Shown here piece after piece: positions 16,418 through 25,538 of a stretch of 64,000 nucleotides of DNA. A model generated the notes under the pieces. The model did not search any database and had not been told where the DNA came from. It worked only from the letters and a program-made list of their open reading frames with translations. Position numbers and translations under genes: made by a program. Each line of letters begins with the position of its first letter. The first letter of the stretch is position 1. This DNA is from an uncultured Clostridia bacterium (GTDB taxonomy: Bacteria; Bacillota; Clostridia; Oscillospirales; Acutalibacteraceae): assembly GCA_946500295.1 (NCBI GenBank), contig CAMMVF010000012.1:1-64000 (forward strand), read 5' to 3'.

Positions 16418-16624
16418 TTATCTTTCAACGGTTATTGCAAGATCGGGACACATTATTGCGCAGGATTTACATCCGATACACTTTTCCTCATCTATGAGTG
16501 AAGCCGGATGATAGCCTTTTGCATTTATTACATCGAGCTTTAATGCTATGATATGCTTCGGACAGGCATTCACACACAGCTCGCAGCCCTTGCAAAGGTT
16601 TTCATTGACCGTTATTCTGGGCAT
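16418..16624 (-). CDS. 2[4Fe-4S] ferredoxin (delta subunit)
   Basis: The protein has about 68 residues from ATG 16624 (MPRITVNEN), preceded by GGAGGAAAG. The ORF-track extension upstream is translated repeat sequence and should be dropped. Two CxxCxxCxxxCP clusters are present: CKGCELCVNACP and CIGCKSCAIMCP. It carries electrons from the oxidoreductase core to free ferredoxin. It is separated from the ParA-like gene upstream by a full copy of the intergenic repeat family. Confidence 0.94.
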   Translation of the reverse strand: MPRITVNENLCKGCELCVNACPKHIIALKLDVINAKGYHPASLIDEEKCIGCKSCAIMCPDLAITVER

Positions 16625-16650
16625 TTTCTTTCCTCCTATCAAATTAAATA

Positions 16651-16821
16651 ATTTAAATCTTCGCCCGCGTGACAAGCTCGCTTGATCACGTCAGCGACGA
16701 TTGCAACCGTCGCCGGGGAGCTTTGCTCCTCAGGGTTTCGGTGGGGGATTATAACCCCCACCGAAAGACTGAATGGAACCCGCCGCCTACAGAGGCGGGG
16801 GACATCGGCGACTTGGTTATA
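16651..16821 (+). repeat. Modular stem-loop repeat, copy A (full length)
   Basis: This copy is 171 bp, starting ATTTAAATCTTCGCC and ending ACTTGGTTATA. It contains successive hairpins: GTGA..TCAC (with CAAGCTCG/CTTG), ACGATTGCAACCGT, GGAGCTTTGCTCC, TTTCGGTGGGGG/CCCCCACCGAAA and CCCGCC/GGCGGG. It fits between the stop codon of the ParA-like gene (5 bp away) and the ferredoxin start (26 bp away). Related copies: 43250, 44733, 53531, 54759 and 60677. Confidence 0.9.
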
Positions 16822-16825
16822 TTTT

Positions 16826-17488
16826 TCAAAACGGAGGCTTAACTATTCGCTTGACCCCATAAAGGTTCGGCAAGTTAAGTTCGTTTATAAGCCTATTTTC
16901 CACCGCCGTAAACTTCAGCGGCAAACCGAGAAGACGAGCAGTCTGCTCGGCAAAGTCAACCGAGGAGATTATATCCTCGGTTGTGGTTAAGCCTTGGAGA
17001 TGTGAGTTGTTTATCACCGCTGTGGCCCTTATTCTGGAGGCGGACTCTATCTCCCTCAGGATTTGGGCGCACTCCTCCGGCGTAGAGGTTAAACTGCGAA
17101 ATCTGTTGATTACATAGCAGATTTCTTTATCCTCTATAGAGTTGATTTTTGCGCTGTACCTGCCGAGCGCAAAGGCGCCTGCATCATCTCCGCCCACGTC
17201 GCAGACGACATGGTCATCTCCAGGCTCAAAGATAGTATCCATCGCCGCCGGGAGGGAGGGATTGTCGAGGTTTGTCGAGACAAATATCGGCGCAGCCACC
17301 CTAATCCCTCGGCTTTGCAACAGCTCCTTATAATCACCGGTTCTGAAATACGGATTTACCACGTCCATGTCGGCTATGGTGACGCTCTCGCCACGGGAGG
17401 CTAAATCCAAAGCGATATTAAGCGAGAGGTTGGTCTTACCGCAGCCGTAGTGGCCGAGGATTATCGTTAAGCGTTTAAATTCAGTCAT
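16826..17488 (-). CDS. ParA/MinD-like P-loop ATPase of the oxidoreductase operon
   Basis: The protein has about 220 residues from ATG 17488 (MTEFKRLT). The Walker A variant is GHYGCGKTNLSLN, followed by IADMDVVNPYFR and VCDVGGDDAGAF, the layout of the deviant-Walker SIMIBI class to which ParA/MinD and metal or cluster insertases belong. It is encoded directly upstream of ferredoxin and the oxidoreductase subunits and downstream of metY (9-base gap). Its job may be complex maturation or iron-sulfur handling, as for other SIMIBI ATPases linked to redox enzymes (inference). Confidence 0.8.
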   Translation of the reverse strand: MTEFKRLTIILGHYGCGKTNLSLNIALDLASRGESVTIADMDVVNPYFRTGDYKELLQSRGIRVAAPIFVSTNLDNPSLPAAMDTIFEPGDDHVVCDVGGDDAGAFALGRYSAKINSIEDKEICYVINRFRSLTSTPEECAQILREIESASRIRATAVINNSHLQGLTTTEDIISSVDFAEQTARLLGLPLKFTAVENRLINELNLPNLYGVKRIVKPPF

Positions 17489-17503
17489 ATTCACACTTCA
17501 CAG

Positions 17504-18775
17504 TTATATTTGGTCGAGAGCCTGCTTAAAGTCGGCAAGCAAATCGTCAATGTCCTCCAGTCCGACTGACAATCTAATCATATCCGGACTAACTCCGCAG
17601 TCCTCAAGCTGCTCGTCGGTCATTTGGCGATGAGTAGTGCTTGCCGGGTGCAAAACGCTGGTTCTTAAATCTGCGACATGGATAACCATAGCTGCGAGCT
17701 TTAAAGACTCCATCAGCTTAGCCGCCTTCTCTCTGCCGCCCTTTACTCCGAAGGAAACAACTCCGCTGGTGCCGTTCGGCATATATTTTTTAGCAAGCTC
17801 ATAATACTTGTTGCTTTCAAGTCCCGGATAATTTACCCATGCGATTTTGTCGCTGCTCTCTAGGAATTTTGCAAGTGCAAGAGCATTTGCACAGTGGCGA
17901 GGAACTCTCAGGTGGAGAGTTTCAAGTCCTAAATTGAGCAAAAACGCATTCATAGGCGCAGCCTGCGCACCCATATCTCTCATAAGATGGGTTCTCGCCT
18001 TGGTTATATACGCCGCCTTGCCGAAAGCTTCGGTATATACAGTGCCGTGATAGGTTTCATCAGGCTCGGTGAGCATCGGGAAGTTGCCACTGTTCCAGTC
18101 GAAGTTTCCGCTGTCAACTATAGCTCCGCCGAGAGCCACAGCATGACCGTCCATATATTTTGAGGTAGAATGAGTGACAATATCAGCTCCGAACTCAAAG
18201 GGACGGCAGTTTATCGGCGTCGGGAAGGTATTATCCACTATTAACGGAACATTATGAGAATGAGCACAGCGCGCGTACATCTCTATATCCGTAACTACCA
18301 GAGAAGCATTGGTCAGTGTCTCGGTAAACACAGCCTTGGTATTTGGCTTGAACGCAGCCATAACCTCCTCCTCAGTAGCAGAGGGCTTCATAAAGGTGAA
18401 GTCGATGCCAAGCTCTCTAAGTGTTTTGTGGAACAAATTGAAGGTGCCACCGTAGATTGCACTGGCGCAGACTACGTGATCACCTGCGCGGCAGATATTC
18501 GTAATTGCCATCATTGACGCCGCTTGACCCGACGAGGTGAGCATAGCACCCACTCCGCCCTCGAGCGCCGCTATCTTCTTCTCTACTGCATCGAGAGTCG
18601 GGTTTGCAAGTCGAGTATAGAAAAATCCCGAAGCTTGAAGGTCGAACAGCTTGCCTAATGTTTCGGCGCTGTTGTATTTGAATGTTGTGCTTTGGACTAT
18701 TGGTACTACCCTTGCTTCGCCGTCACCCGGCTCATAGCAACCCTGCACGCAGATTGTATCCAATCCTTTACTCAT
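17504..18775 (-). CDS. metY: O-acetylhomoserine sulfhydrylase (homocysteine synthase)
   Basis: The protein has about 423 residues. The start is placed at ATG 18775 (MSKGLDTICVQ) because AAAGAG is 8 bases upstream; the ORF track begins at an upstream GTG. It is a PLP enzyme of the Cys/Met metabolism family: SSGQAASMMAI, the PLP-binding Lys in HSTSKYMDGH (near 205) and HPASTTHRQM near the C-terminus. The length (over 420, against about 390 for cystathionine enzymes) and the FFYTRLANPT segment favour O-acetylhomoserine sulfhydrylase. It makes homocysteine from sulfide for methionine synthesis. Confidence 0.93.
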   Translation of the reverse strand: MSKGLDTICVQGCYEPGDGEARVVPIVQSTTFKYNSAETLGKLFDLQASGFFYTRLANPTLDAVEKKIAALEGGVGAMLTSSGQAASMMAITNICRAGDHVVCASAIYGGTFNLFHKTLRELGIDFTFMKPSATEEEVMAAFKPNTKAVFTETLTNASLVVTDIEMYARCAHSHNVPLIVDNTFPTPINCRPFEFGADIVTHSTSKYMDGHAVALGGAIVDSGNFDWNSGNFPMLTEPDETYHGTVYTEAFGKAAYITKARTHLMRDMGAQAAPMNAFLLNLGLETLHLRVPRHCANALALAKFLESSDKIAWVNYPGLESNKYYELAKKYMPNGTSGVVSFGVKGGREKAAKLMESLKLAAMVIHVADLRTSVLHPASTTHRQMTDEQLEDCGVSPDMIRLSVGLEDIDDLLADFKQALDQI

Positions 18776-18799
18776 AAACATCACTCTTTCATAAGTTTA

Positions 18800-19300
18800 T
18801 TAAACAAATAAATCTTTTATTATTGCGGTCACTGCGTCCACTCCCATAATTACGAGTGCAACTACAAGTATCAGCAATATTATCGAAATTATTCTTACAA
18901 ACATTCGCTTGCGGGGAGACATATCCTCAAATTCATCCTCATTTTGCTCCGTCGCTTCATCGGCAGCTTCCAAATCCTCCTTAGCGGGGTTGATAGCGTT
19001 TATTCCGACCAGAACGTCAATCGCCTTGCCGTAGTAGGAATATGGAACTTCAATTCGGTATTTTGCATTATCAATTCCTGTAACTGCGTCTGCTGAGATT
19101 TCTTTTTTCTCCGCTCTGGATGCAAAAGGAATATTTTCATCACTCAAAGCAGCCGTTATTCTGTCCCTTTCAAAACCTGACGCAGACACAACGGCAACCG
19201 GAGTCGAGGGCTTTACACCCTTTTGCAACGGTTTTTTGCAGTTGGGGCAGACATCAATATCATCATAGAGTCGATGACAGCGGTTGCAGTAATTTTTCAC
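18800..19300 (-). CDS. Zinc-ribbon, C-terminal membrane protein of unknown function
   Basis: The protein has 166 residues and starts at GTG with AAGGAGG 7 bases upstream. Residues 5-21 form a zinc ribbon (CNRC ... CPNC). The middle region resembles a signal-transducing-protein-type fold with ASGFERDRITAAL and VPYSYYGKAIDVLVG. An acidic linker (EEATEQNEDEFED) leads to a C-terminal transmembrane helix (IISIILLILVVALVIMG). The ends suggest a tail-anchored cytoplasmic protein. It is immediately upstream of metY; no function can be assigned. Confidence 0.75.
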   Translation of the reverse strand: MKNYCNRCHRLYDDIDVCPNCKKPLQKGVKPSTPVAVVSASGFERDRITAALSDENIPFASRAEKKEISADAVTGIDNAKYRIEVPYSYYGKAIDVLVGINAINPAKEDLEAADEATEQNEDEFEDMSPRKRMFVRIISIILLILVVALVIMGVDAVTAIIKDLFV

Positions 19301-19370
19301 GGGATAACCTCCTTAACTCATTACGCCTTTATATTATATCAGCACTAAACTCATATTGCAAATTATGACA

Positions 19371-20069
19371 TTATTTTTTTATGCTTCTCAACTGAGAATA
19401 CACGAGGTCCTCTACCTCATGCCGAGTTTTTCTGCCTCGAACCAACATGACTATAACAAAGGTTAAAATCACTACGGAACTGAGTGCAAGCAGAATGATC
19501 AAAACCGTATTCATATCCAAAACAGCATACACACCGGCATAAATGCACAAAGCGAGAAGAATAGCACTGGGAGTGAGAATTTGAAAAAGATAGTGTATAT
19601 ATCCGAGCCTGATACCGCCGATATTCGGAAGGTAGCCTACCTCCTGAGTCAAAATAACTCCGTTGGTTTCAATAGAAAGTACAGGAAAGATATATTGACA
19701 CTTTACAACATCGAAACTGCTGTTTTTAAATTCAAAGCTGAGCTGTCCAGTTTCAGGCGAGGAAGGCTTAAAAATCACCTTCTTTTTAATCTTAAACGGA
19801 GAGATATTTTCAAACCAACGCCCCTTATCAAATACGAGAAAAAATAAAATAGAGGTGATGATCTCCTTCAATATAAAAAATATCCAGCCCGACAGCTTCA
19901 TCATAGTATTTTGAGGAAGATACTCAACAGCCGCACGGCAGTTTACTGCCTCCCCGCAGTCAAAAGAGGTGTTTGTAGAAAAGCTGTCTACCACCCTCCG
20001 CTTGCCGTCACACTGTATTACAAAGGTATCACCCTTTTCAGGATTTTTAGCTGATACGTGTAAAAACAT
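19371..20069 (-). CDS. Multi-pass membrane protein of unknown function
   Basis: The protein has 232 residues with ribosome-binding site GAGGTGACAAT. Three or more hydrophobic segments are visible: SGWIFFILKEIITSILFFLVF near 60-80, ILTPSAILLALCIYAGVYAV near 165-185 and VLIILLALSSVVILTFVIVML near 190-212. A soluble part lies between the first and second. The protein ends in a basic, Arg-rich tail. No recognisable family. It lies 9 bases after thiN, so it is probably the last gene of the long yicC-thiN operon or a recent addition to it. Confidence 0.65.
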   Translation of the reverse strand: MFLHVSAKNPEKGDTFVIQCDGKRRVVDSFSTNTSFDCGEAVNCRAAVEYLPQNTMMKLSGWIFFILKEIITSILFFLVFDKGRWFENISPFKIKKKVIFKPSSPETGQLSFEFKNSSFDVVKCQYIFPVLSIETNGVILTQEVGYLPNIGGIRLGYIHYLFQILTPSAILLALCIYAGVYAVLDMNTVLIILLALSSVVILTFVIVMLVRGRKTRHEVEDLVYSQLRSIKK

Positions 20070-20078
20070 ATTGTCACC

Positions 20079-20732
20079 TCAATTTGTATCGTTTACTTCT
20101 CTGTTGGCTATGTAAATGATCGCCGCTGATTTCTTTACACTGACTCTTGCCGAGTCAGAGATTATTATGTTACTGACCCCAAGGGGGAAGTCCGCACTTA
20201 GATTATAGTCTGATAAGGGATAATAAAAGCCCTCAAGAGTGACAACGCAGGAGGAACCAGCAAAAGGAAAAATAGAAAAGCTCTTCCCGTTAAGCCCCAA
20301 AAGCTCAGTTTCTTCATTTTCAAGAATGAAAACCTTACTGTTCTTAGTCAGAATTTTTCCGGTACATTTCCTGTGCTTCAAGTACAATAACGCAGAGTAA
20401 TTGGCGTAGCTGTGATCCTCTCTGCCACCGGAAGCCGCTAAGAGCACAAAGTCGTCATAGCCTCTCGATATGCCCTGTTTAATTGCATAGATTGTGTCGG
20501 TATCGTCCTTTTCTGTCGGGAGAGCTATCGTCGGAACATCAGTATCCGGCATAGTTGAGGAGTCGAAATCTCCGACTATAAGCTGAGGCTTAATTCCAAA
20601 CCGCTGTGCATAAATATATCCCCCATCAGCGCAGATGACGAAATCATCATCCGAAAGCTCGGACTTAAAAAAGCTCAGGTCGCTGTTTGGCGCAGCCGAG
20701 ATTATAACACATCGTCTCACTTCATTTCCCAT
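20079..20732 (-). CDS. thiN: Thiamine pyrophosphokinase
   Basis: The protein has 217 residues. Typical thiamine diphosphokinase motifs are present: VICADGGYIYAQRFG, IVGDFDSS, KDDTDTIYAI and GGREDHSYAN, in which the Asp residues bind Mg-ATP and the pyrimidine. It converts thiamine to thiamine diphosphate, the cofactor used by the oxidoreductase encoded a few kilobases away. It overlaps rsgA by 16 bases, as expected within the conserved prkC-rsgA-(rpe)-thiN operon. The exact start is uncertain: ATG 20732 has AAAGGA almost adjacent. Confidence 0.92.
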   Translation of the reverse strand: MGNEVRRCVIISAAPNSDLSFFKSELSDDDFVICADGGYIYAQRFGIKPQLIVGDFDSSTMPDTDVPTIALPTEKDDTDTIYAIKQGISRGYDDFVLLAASGGREDHSYANYSALLYLKHRKCTGKILTKNSKVFILENEETELLGLNGKSFSIFPFAGSSCVVTLEGFYYPLSDYNLSADFPLGVSNIIISDSARVSVKKSAAIIYIANREVNDTN

Positions 20733-21619
20733 TCCTTTAAATCCTTTACCTCGTTATACATTGCAACATAGCTTAAATGTCTTGATTTTTCTATCTTACC
20801 CTCATTCACAGCCTCAAGCACAGCACACCCAAGCTCAGAAGTATGTGAACAGGAGGTGAACCGGCAATTACCCAGATATGGCTCAAACTCGGGAAAGCAA
20901 TACGGGAGCTCGTCTTTTTTTATAAGCTCGTATCTTTGCAAATCTACGGTGGAAAAACCGGGGGTATCTGCAACATATCCAAGCTCGGTTTTATATAATT
21001 CGACTGCCCTCGTGGTATGTCTGCCCCTGCCAAGCTTACGACTTATATCCCCTGTTTCAAGTTGAAGTTCTGGAAACATAGAGTTCAGAAGCGTTGATTT
21101 TCCTACGCCCGAATTTCCGGTAAAAGCCGTAATACCACTTGTCAAAATCTCCTCTCGCAGTTGCTTTTGATCAAAGCTCTTGGATGAAAAGCAGAGAGTA
21201 TTTATTCCGGAGTTTTTGTATATTCGGCACAGCTCATCGGGTGAGTCCAAATCTGTTTTGCTTATCACCAGCATTGGCTGAATATCCTTTTTGACTGCTG
21301 TAGCTATCATCTTATCTATAACCAGCGTATTTGGAGTCGGGTTTACTACGGACGTAACGATAATCAAGCGATCAATGTTCGACAGTGCCGGCCGCACAAG
21401 ACTGTTTTTTCTCGGATAAACCTTTTCTATGGCGCAGTAGCCGTCGGTCGGAACTGTAATTTCGACCCGGTCGCCTACACACGGAGCATTTCCCTTGAGG
21501 CGAAACACACCCCTGGCTTTACACTCATATATCCGTTCGGCGGCTTCTACATAATAGAAGCCGCCGATTAATTTTGTTATAATCCCTTTTTCTTTTATCA
21601 CTAAATCACCCATGATCAT
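20717..21619 (-). CDS. rsgA: Ribosome small-subunit-dependent GTPase A
   Basis: The protein has about 300 residues. It has an N-terminal OB-fold (GVFRLKGNAPCVGDRVEI), then a circularly permuted GTPase: G4-like SKTDLDS, G1 GNSGVGKSTLLN and G3 DTPGFS. A C-terminal zinc-binding region (CRFTSCSH ... GCAV) follows. It helps late maturation of the 30S subunit. No convincing Shine-Dalgarno precedes ATG 21619 or ATG 21613; translation may be coupled to the upstream kinase gene 33 bases away. Confidence 0.95.
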   Translation of the reverse strand: MIMGDLVIKEKGIITKLIGGFYYVEAAERIYECKARGVFRLKGNAPCVGDRVEITVPTDGYCAIEKVYPRKNSLVRPALSNIDRLIIVTSVVNPTPNTLVIDKMIATAVKKDIQPMLVISKTDLDSPDELCRIYKNSGINTLCFSSKSFDQKQLREEILTSGITAFTGNSGVGKSTLLNSMFPELQLETGDISRKLGRGRHTTRAVELYKTELGYVADTPGFSTVDLQRYELIKKDELPYCFPEFEPYLGNCRFTSCSHTSELGCAVLEAVNEGKIEKSRHLSYVAMYNEVKDLKEWEMK

Positions 21620-21651
21620 TATAAGCTCAATTCAAGATTATTCGGATAAGA

Positions 21652-23733
21652 TTACCAGTAATATTCATCACCTGAATCAACTGGATCTGTCGTCGCTTCA
21701 TCGCCCGAAGAAGTTGTAGAGTCGTCATCATCACTGGAGGTATCCTCCGTTGGAGTTTCTGTCACAGGCTCTGTAGGCTCTACATAGTCATACTTCTGAA
21801 CATAGATGATTTTTCCTTCTGTGAAGTCAATGGTATATTCCCTGTACAGGCTGTCGTCAAGCTCAATCTGTACATAAACCTCGCCTTCACCCGTGAGCTG
21901 AATCTCATAGGTACTGTTATAAGCAGGAATTACTGTCTGAGAATACTCCTCGTTTACAATTCCATCTACTGTAACTCTAACAAATACTTCGTTCTCGATA
22001 TCCTCCGGAAGATCAACATTCAAAACGCAGGTTCTCGACTTATCAAGTCCCTTTGCTACCAATAGCTTGATCTTGTATCCGGATTCAACCTCAACATCAT
22101 ATCCGGGGCTTTGAGCCAGTACGGTGTCTGCCGGCTTGTCAACTTCCTCGTTGTACTCATAATCGACTTCAAAACCCAGGCTTTCAAGAGTATATACGGC
22201 GTCATTCAAATTTTGTCCGACAACATTTGGAATTGTGACAGTATCATCTTTTTCTTCGCCGGAGACAAACACCTTAACCACGGAGTCAACCTCTATCTCA
22301 GAACCTGGCTTCGGAGAGGTATCTATAACCATATCAAGGGCAGTGTCACTATCTGCGACATAAACGACCTCAGCCTTGAGATTTTTGTCGCTTATCTTCG
22401 TCATTGCGTTTTCATACGGAATACCCTGAACACTGGGAACGGATACCACTGTGCTCGTGCTGTTGATGGTGAGGGTGATAGTAGAACCTTCCTTAATCTG
22501 CTTTGAGCCGGCTTCCGGCGACTGTTTCAGTATTGTGCCTATTGCCTGATTCGGGTCAAATGAGTTAACCGTATCGAAATCAAAATTGTAGCTGTCGTTG
22601 TTTATAACATCATCGGCGTTCATGCCGACAAAGTTAGGTATGTCCACAGAGTCGGCGCTTTGGCTTTGGCAGGCCTGAAATGCGCCGAGTATGCAGCAAA
22701 CTATTGCTACCAGAACGAAAGCAGTAATAATTCCGGTGATTATTGAGCCTGCTGGAGACTTAGGCTTTTCAGCCTCTTCGGCATACTTGCCATAATCATC
22801 ACTGTACGGGTCGGCGTTTGCCGAGCTTCTGAACTCTATATCATTGCCCGATTCATCATCAGTGCGGTTCGGCGCCATGTATTTATAGTCAAAGACAATA
22901 GAGGGGTTTTGCTTGAACAGCTCGATGTCATCAAGCATCTCTTTTGCGCTTTGATAACGCAGCTTGGGATCCTTTTGCATAGCCTTCATCGTTATCTCAG
23001 CTATACCCTCAGGCACCTCAGGTCTGATATCCCTTATGGGTTTTGGAGCTTCCTGAAGCTGCATAATAGCCACCGAAACAGCATTGTCGGCCTCAAACGG
23101 CAGCCTGCCTGCAAGCATCTCATAGAGCATTACACCGACAGAATAAATATCGGTCTTGCCGTCGGTAAGCTCTCCCTTTGCCTGCTCCGGCGCTATATAG
23201 TGAACAGAACCTATCGCCTTATCGGTCATGGTTCTTGTTTCTACACTGCTGAAACGGGCAATACCAAAGTCCGTGACCTTGATTGTGCCGTCCTGTAAAA
23301 GCATGATGTTCTGAGGCTTGATATCCCTGTGAACTATCCCTTTGCTGTGAGCGTGCTCCAAAGCCTGAAGGATTTGAGTGGTAAATAGCACCGCTTCCTT
23401 CCAACTTATATTGTTGTGTTGCAGCTCCATATATTCCTTGAGAGTTATTCCGTCAATGTATTCCATGACAATATATTGAATAACGTCTCCGAAACTTACG
23501 TCGTAAACCTTTACAATATTTGGATGATTTAAAACAGCTATCGCCTTTGACTCATTTTTAAAACGGCGAATAAATTCGTCATTAGCCGAAAACTCATCCT
23601 TGAGTATCTTTATTGCAACGGTTCTGTCATCAAGCGTATCATAGGCTCTGTACACCATCGCCATTCCGCCGGTACCTATCAGTTCATGTATTTCGTATCG
23701 TCCGTCGAGCTTCTTTCCCGAATATTTATCCAT
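21652..23733 (-). CDS. prkC: PASTA-domain Ser/Thr protein kinase
   Basis: The protein has 693 residues. The N-terminal kinase domain (1-270) carries GTGGMAMVYRA (P-loop), HRDIKPQN (catalytic loop) and DFGIA. A Pro/Asp-rich juxtamembrane region and one transmembrane helix (ITGIITAFVLVAIVCCILGA, near 330-350) follow. Outside the cell lie three PASTA repeats (starting near SVDIPNFVG, VVSVPSVQG and TVTIPNVVG), a beta-rich domain and a Thr/Ser/Asp-rich tail. PASTA kinases sense muropeptides or lipid II and control growth, division and germination. It is paired with stp, 2 bases upstream. Confidence 0.96.
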   Translation of the reverse strand: MDKYSGKKLDGRYEIHELIGTGGMAMVYRAYDTLDDRTVAIKILKDEFSANDEFIRRFKNESKAIAVLNHPNIVKVYDVSFGDVIQYIVMEYIDGITLKEYMELQHNNISWKEAVLFTTQILQALEHAHSKGIVHRDIKPQNIMLLQDGTIKVTDFGIARFSSVETRTMTDKAIGSVHYIAPEQAKGELTDGKTDIYSVGVMLYEMLAGRLPFEADNAVSVAIMQLQEAPKPIRDIRPEVPEGIAEITMKAMQKDPKLRYQSAKEMLDDIELFKQNPSIVFDYKYMAPNRTDDESGNDIEFRSSANADPYSDDYGKYAEEAEKPKSPAGSIITGIITAFVLVAIVCCILGAFQACQSQSADSVDIPNFVGMNADDVINNDSYNFDFDTVNSFDPNQAIGTILKQSPEAGSKQIKEGSTITLTINSTSTVVSVPSVQGIPYENAMTKISDKNLKAEVVYVADSDTALDMVIDTSPKPGSEIEVDSVVKVFVSGEEKDDTVTIPNVVGQNLNDAVYTLESLGFEVDYEYNEEVDKPADTVLAQSPGYDVEVESGYKIKLLVAKGLDKSRTCVLNVDLPEDIENEVFVRVTVDGIVNEEYSQTVIPAYNSTYEIQLTGEGEVYVQIELDDSLYREYTIDFTEGKIIYVQKYDYVEPTEPVTETPTEDTSSDDDDSTTSSGDEATTDPVDSGDEYYW

Positions 23734-23735
23734 TC

Positions 23736-24485
23736 TTAATTCACTCCCATATCAGATGAATCTGCTATTACCGCAACGGTAATATTATCGCTGCCGCCCA
23801 TTTCCTTGGCAGTATCAACCAGAGTTTGCGTGTAATCTTCACCTGAGTGCACCCTGGACATTCTTACAAAATCGGCGGGTTCTATATAATTTGACAGCCC
23901 GTCCGTACATATTATTACAAAATCGTCATGCTGAAACTCACATTCTATATAATCTAGTCGGATTTCTGGAGCTATACCCAAAGCCCTCGTTATAATATTT
24001 TTATTTGGGTGCGCCATTGCCTGTTCCTTAGTAATTTCACCCTTTGTGACCATCTCTTGAACCACGGAGTGATCTATTGTAAGCTGCTTAATTTTCCTGC
24101 CTCTGACTGAGTACACACGACTGTCACCTGCATGAACAACGTGAACCTTTCCTCGCTTGACAAGAACAAGCTCCACCGTAGTGCCCATACCCCTGAGCTG
24201 CTCGTCGTTCTTTTGGATTTTATACAGCTTGCTGTTAGCCTTTTGGACGATTTCAGTCAGCAAATCCACTATCTCATCATCGCTCAGGCTGTCCCTGTAT
24301 CCTCTTTTTAACCTCCGTGAAATCTCCTTAACTGCTACGGAGCTGGCTATATTGCCGCCATTGGCACCGCCCATTCCGTCACAGACTACAGCCCAGGCAG
24401 CATCCCCCGAAAACACTCCGCCCGTACAGGCGTCCTGATTCGTGGATCTAATCAAGCCGATATCGCTTTTTAAAAATACTTCCAA
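23736..24485 (-). CDS. stp: PP2C-type Ser/Thr phosphatase, partner of PrkC
   Basis: The protein has 249 residues and starts at TTG with GGAGG 7 bases upstream. PP2C metal-binding motifs are present: IRSTNQDA, WAVVCDGMGGANGG, VHAGDSRVY, IICTDGLSN and GGSDNITVAVI. It is a soluble Mn/Mg phosphatase that reverses PrkC phosphorylation. The stp-prkC order and tight spacing match the conserved operon of Firmicutes. Confidence 0.95.
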   Translation of the reverse strand: MEVFLKSDIGLIRSTNQDACTGGVFSGDAAWAVVCDGMGGANGGNIASSVAVKEISRRLKRGYRDSLSDDEIVDLLTEIVQKANSKLYKIQKNDEQLRGMGTTVELVLVKRGKVHVVHAGDSRVYSVRGRKIKQLTIDHSVVQEMVTKGEITKEQAMAHPNKNIITRALGIAPEIRLDYIECEFQHDDFVIICTDGLSNYIEPADFVRMSRVHSGEDYTQTLVDTAKEMGGSDNITVAVIADSSDMGVN

Positions 24486-24503
24486 GCTGCTTCCTCCCCT
24501 TGG

Positions 24504-25538
24504 TTAAAATTTGTGCTCGCCCCGAAGCTGTCCGCATGAGGCGTTTATATCCGAGCCGAGAGTTCGGCGGATTGTTGCCGGAATTCCGTGGGAATTGAGA
24601 TAATCACAAAATTCCCTGAGGCTTTGTTTTGAGCTTTTACGATAGTGAGTCTCTTTGACTTCGTTTACGGGTATCAAGTTTACATGGCACAACATACCCT
24701 TGAGCCTTGATACAAGCTCACACGCACACTCATGGGTATCGTTGAGTCCGCTAATCATGGCATACTCAAAGCTCACCCTCCTGCCGGTTGTTTTGGCATA
24801 AGCCCTGCACTGTCTTAAAAGCTCATCTACAGGGAATCGCCGGTTGACAGGCATGGTTTTGTTTCTTATTTCATCATTTGGAGCGTGGAGTGAAACAGAA
24901 AGGGTAAGCTGCAATCTGAGTTTTGCAAGCTCAGCTATCTTATCGGCAAGCCCGCAGGTGGAAAGAGTAATGTGGCGCATACCTATGTTCATTCCGTCAC
25001 TGCTTGATACCAAGGACAAAAATCTTATGACATTGTCGTAATTATCCAGCGGCTCGCCCATACCCATCAAAACTATGTTTGATATTCTTACATTTTGGTC
25101 TGATTCCATAGCCTGAAGCTGGGATATCATCTCCCCGGCGGTGAGGTTTCGGCGAAATCCTCCCCTGCCGGTTGCGCAGAAGGTACAGCCCATTTTACAG
25201 CCCGCCTGAGTGGAAATACAGGCGCTATAACCGTGGCGGTAGCTCATCAGTACCGCTTCTACACACTCCCCATCATCAAATGAAAAAAGATATTTTACTG
25301 TACTATCATAACAAGAAATCAACTTTTTTTCAATACTTGAATGGGATATGTAATAAATTTCTTTTAGTTTTTTGCGCAATTCCTTTGAAATATTGAGCAT
25401 TTCATCGAAAGTTTGTACATTTTTTTGGTGAATCCATGTAAAAATTTGTTTTGCCCTGAATTTTGACTCACCTAGATTTGAAAGCTCTGCCTCGAGAGCT
25501 TTTATATCAAGCGACTTAATATCTCGCAATTTATTCAC
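24504..25538 (-). CDS. rlmN: 23S rRNA (A2503-C2) methyltransferase, radical SAM
   Basis: The protein has 344 residues. The radical-SAM cluster motif is CKMGCTFCATG (CxxxCxxC) with preceding STQAG, and NIVLMGMGEPLDNYDNV and STCGLADKI follow; the conserved C-terminal Cys is in INASCGQLRG. It methylates A2503 of 23S rRNA and A37 of some tRNAs. The start is GTG; it overlaps the rsmB stop region by 8 bases. Confidence 0.97.
   Translation of the reverse strand: MNKLRDIKSLDIKALEAELSNLGESKFRAKQIFTWIHQKNVQTFDEMLNISKELRKKLKEIYYISHSSIEKKLISCYDSTVKYLFSFDDGECVEAVLMSYRHGYSACISTQAGCKMGCTFCATGRGGFRRNLTAGEMISQLQAMESDQNVRISNIVLMGMGEPLDNYDNVIRFLSLVSSSDGMNIGMRHITLSTCGLADKIAELAKLRLQLTLSVSLHAPNDEIRNKTMPVNRRFPVDELLRQCRAYAKTTGRRVSFEYAMISGLNDTHECACELVSRLKGMLCHVNLIPVNEVKETHYRKSSKQSLREFCDYLNSHGIPATIRRTLGSDINASCGQLRGEHKF

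Noticed and set aside
16651-16821. Repeat family as a MITE or insertion sequence
   Set aside because: No transposase, no clear terminal inverted repeats and no target-site duplications were visible; kept as a structural repeat instead.
18776-18799. SAM or T-box riboswitch before metY
   Set aside because: Only 15-24 bases separate it from the upstream gene, and no leader structure fits.
22111-22506. Plus-strand ORFs of about 130 aa opposite prkC
   Set aside because: They are antisense shadows of the PASTA and kinase regions.
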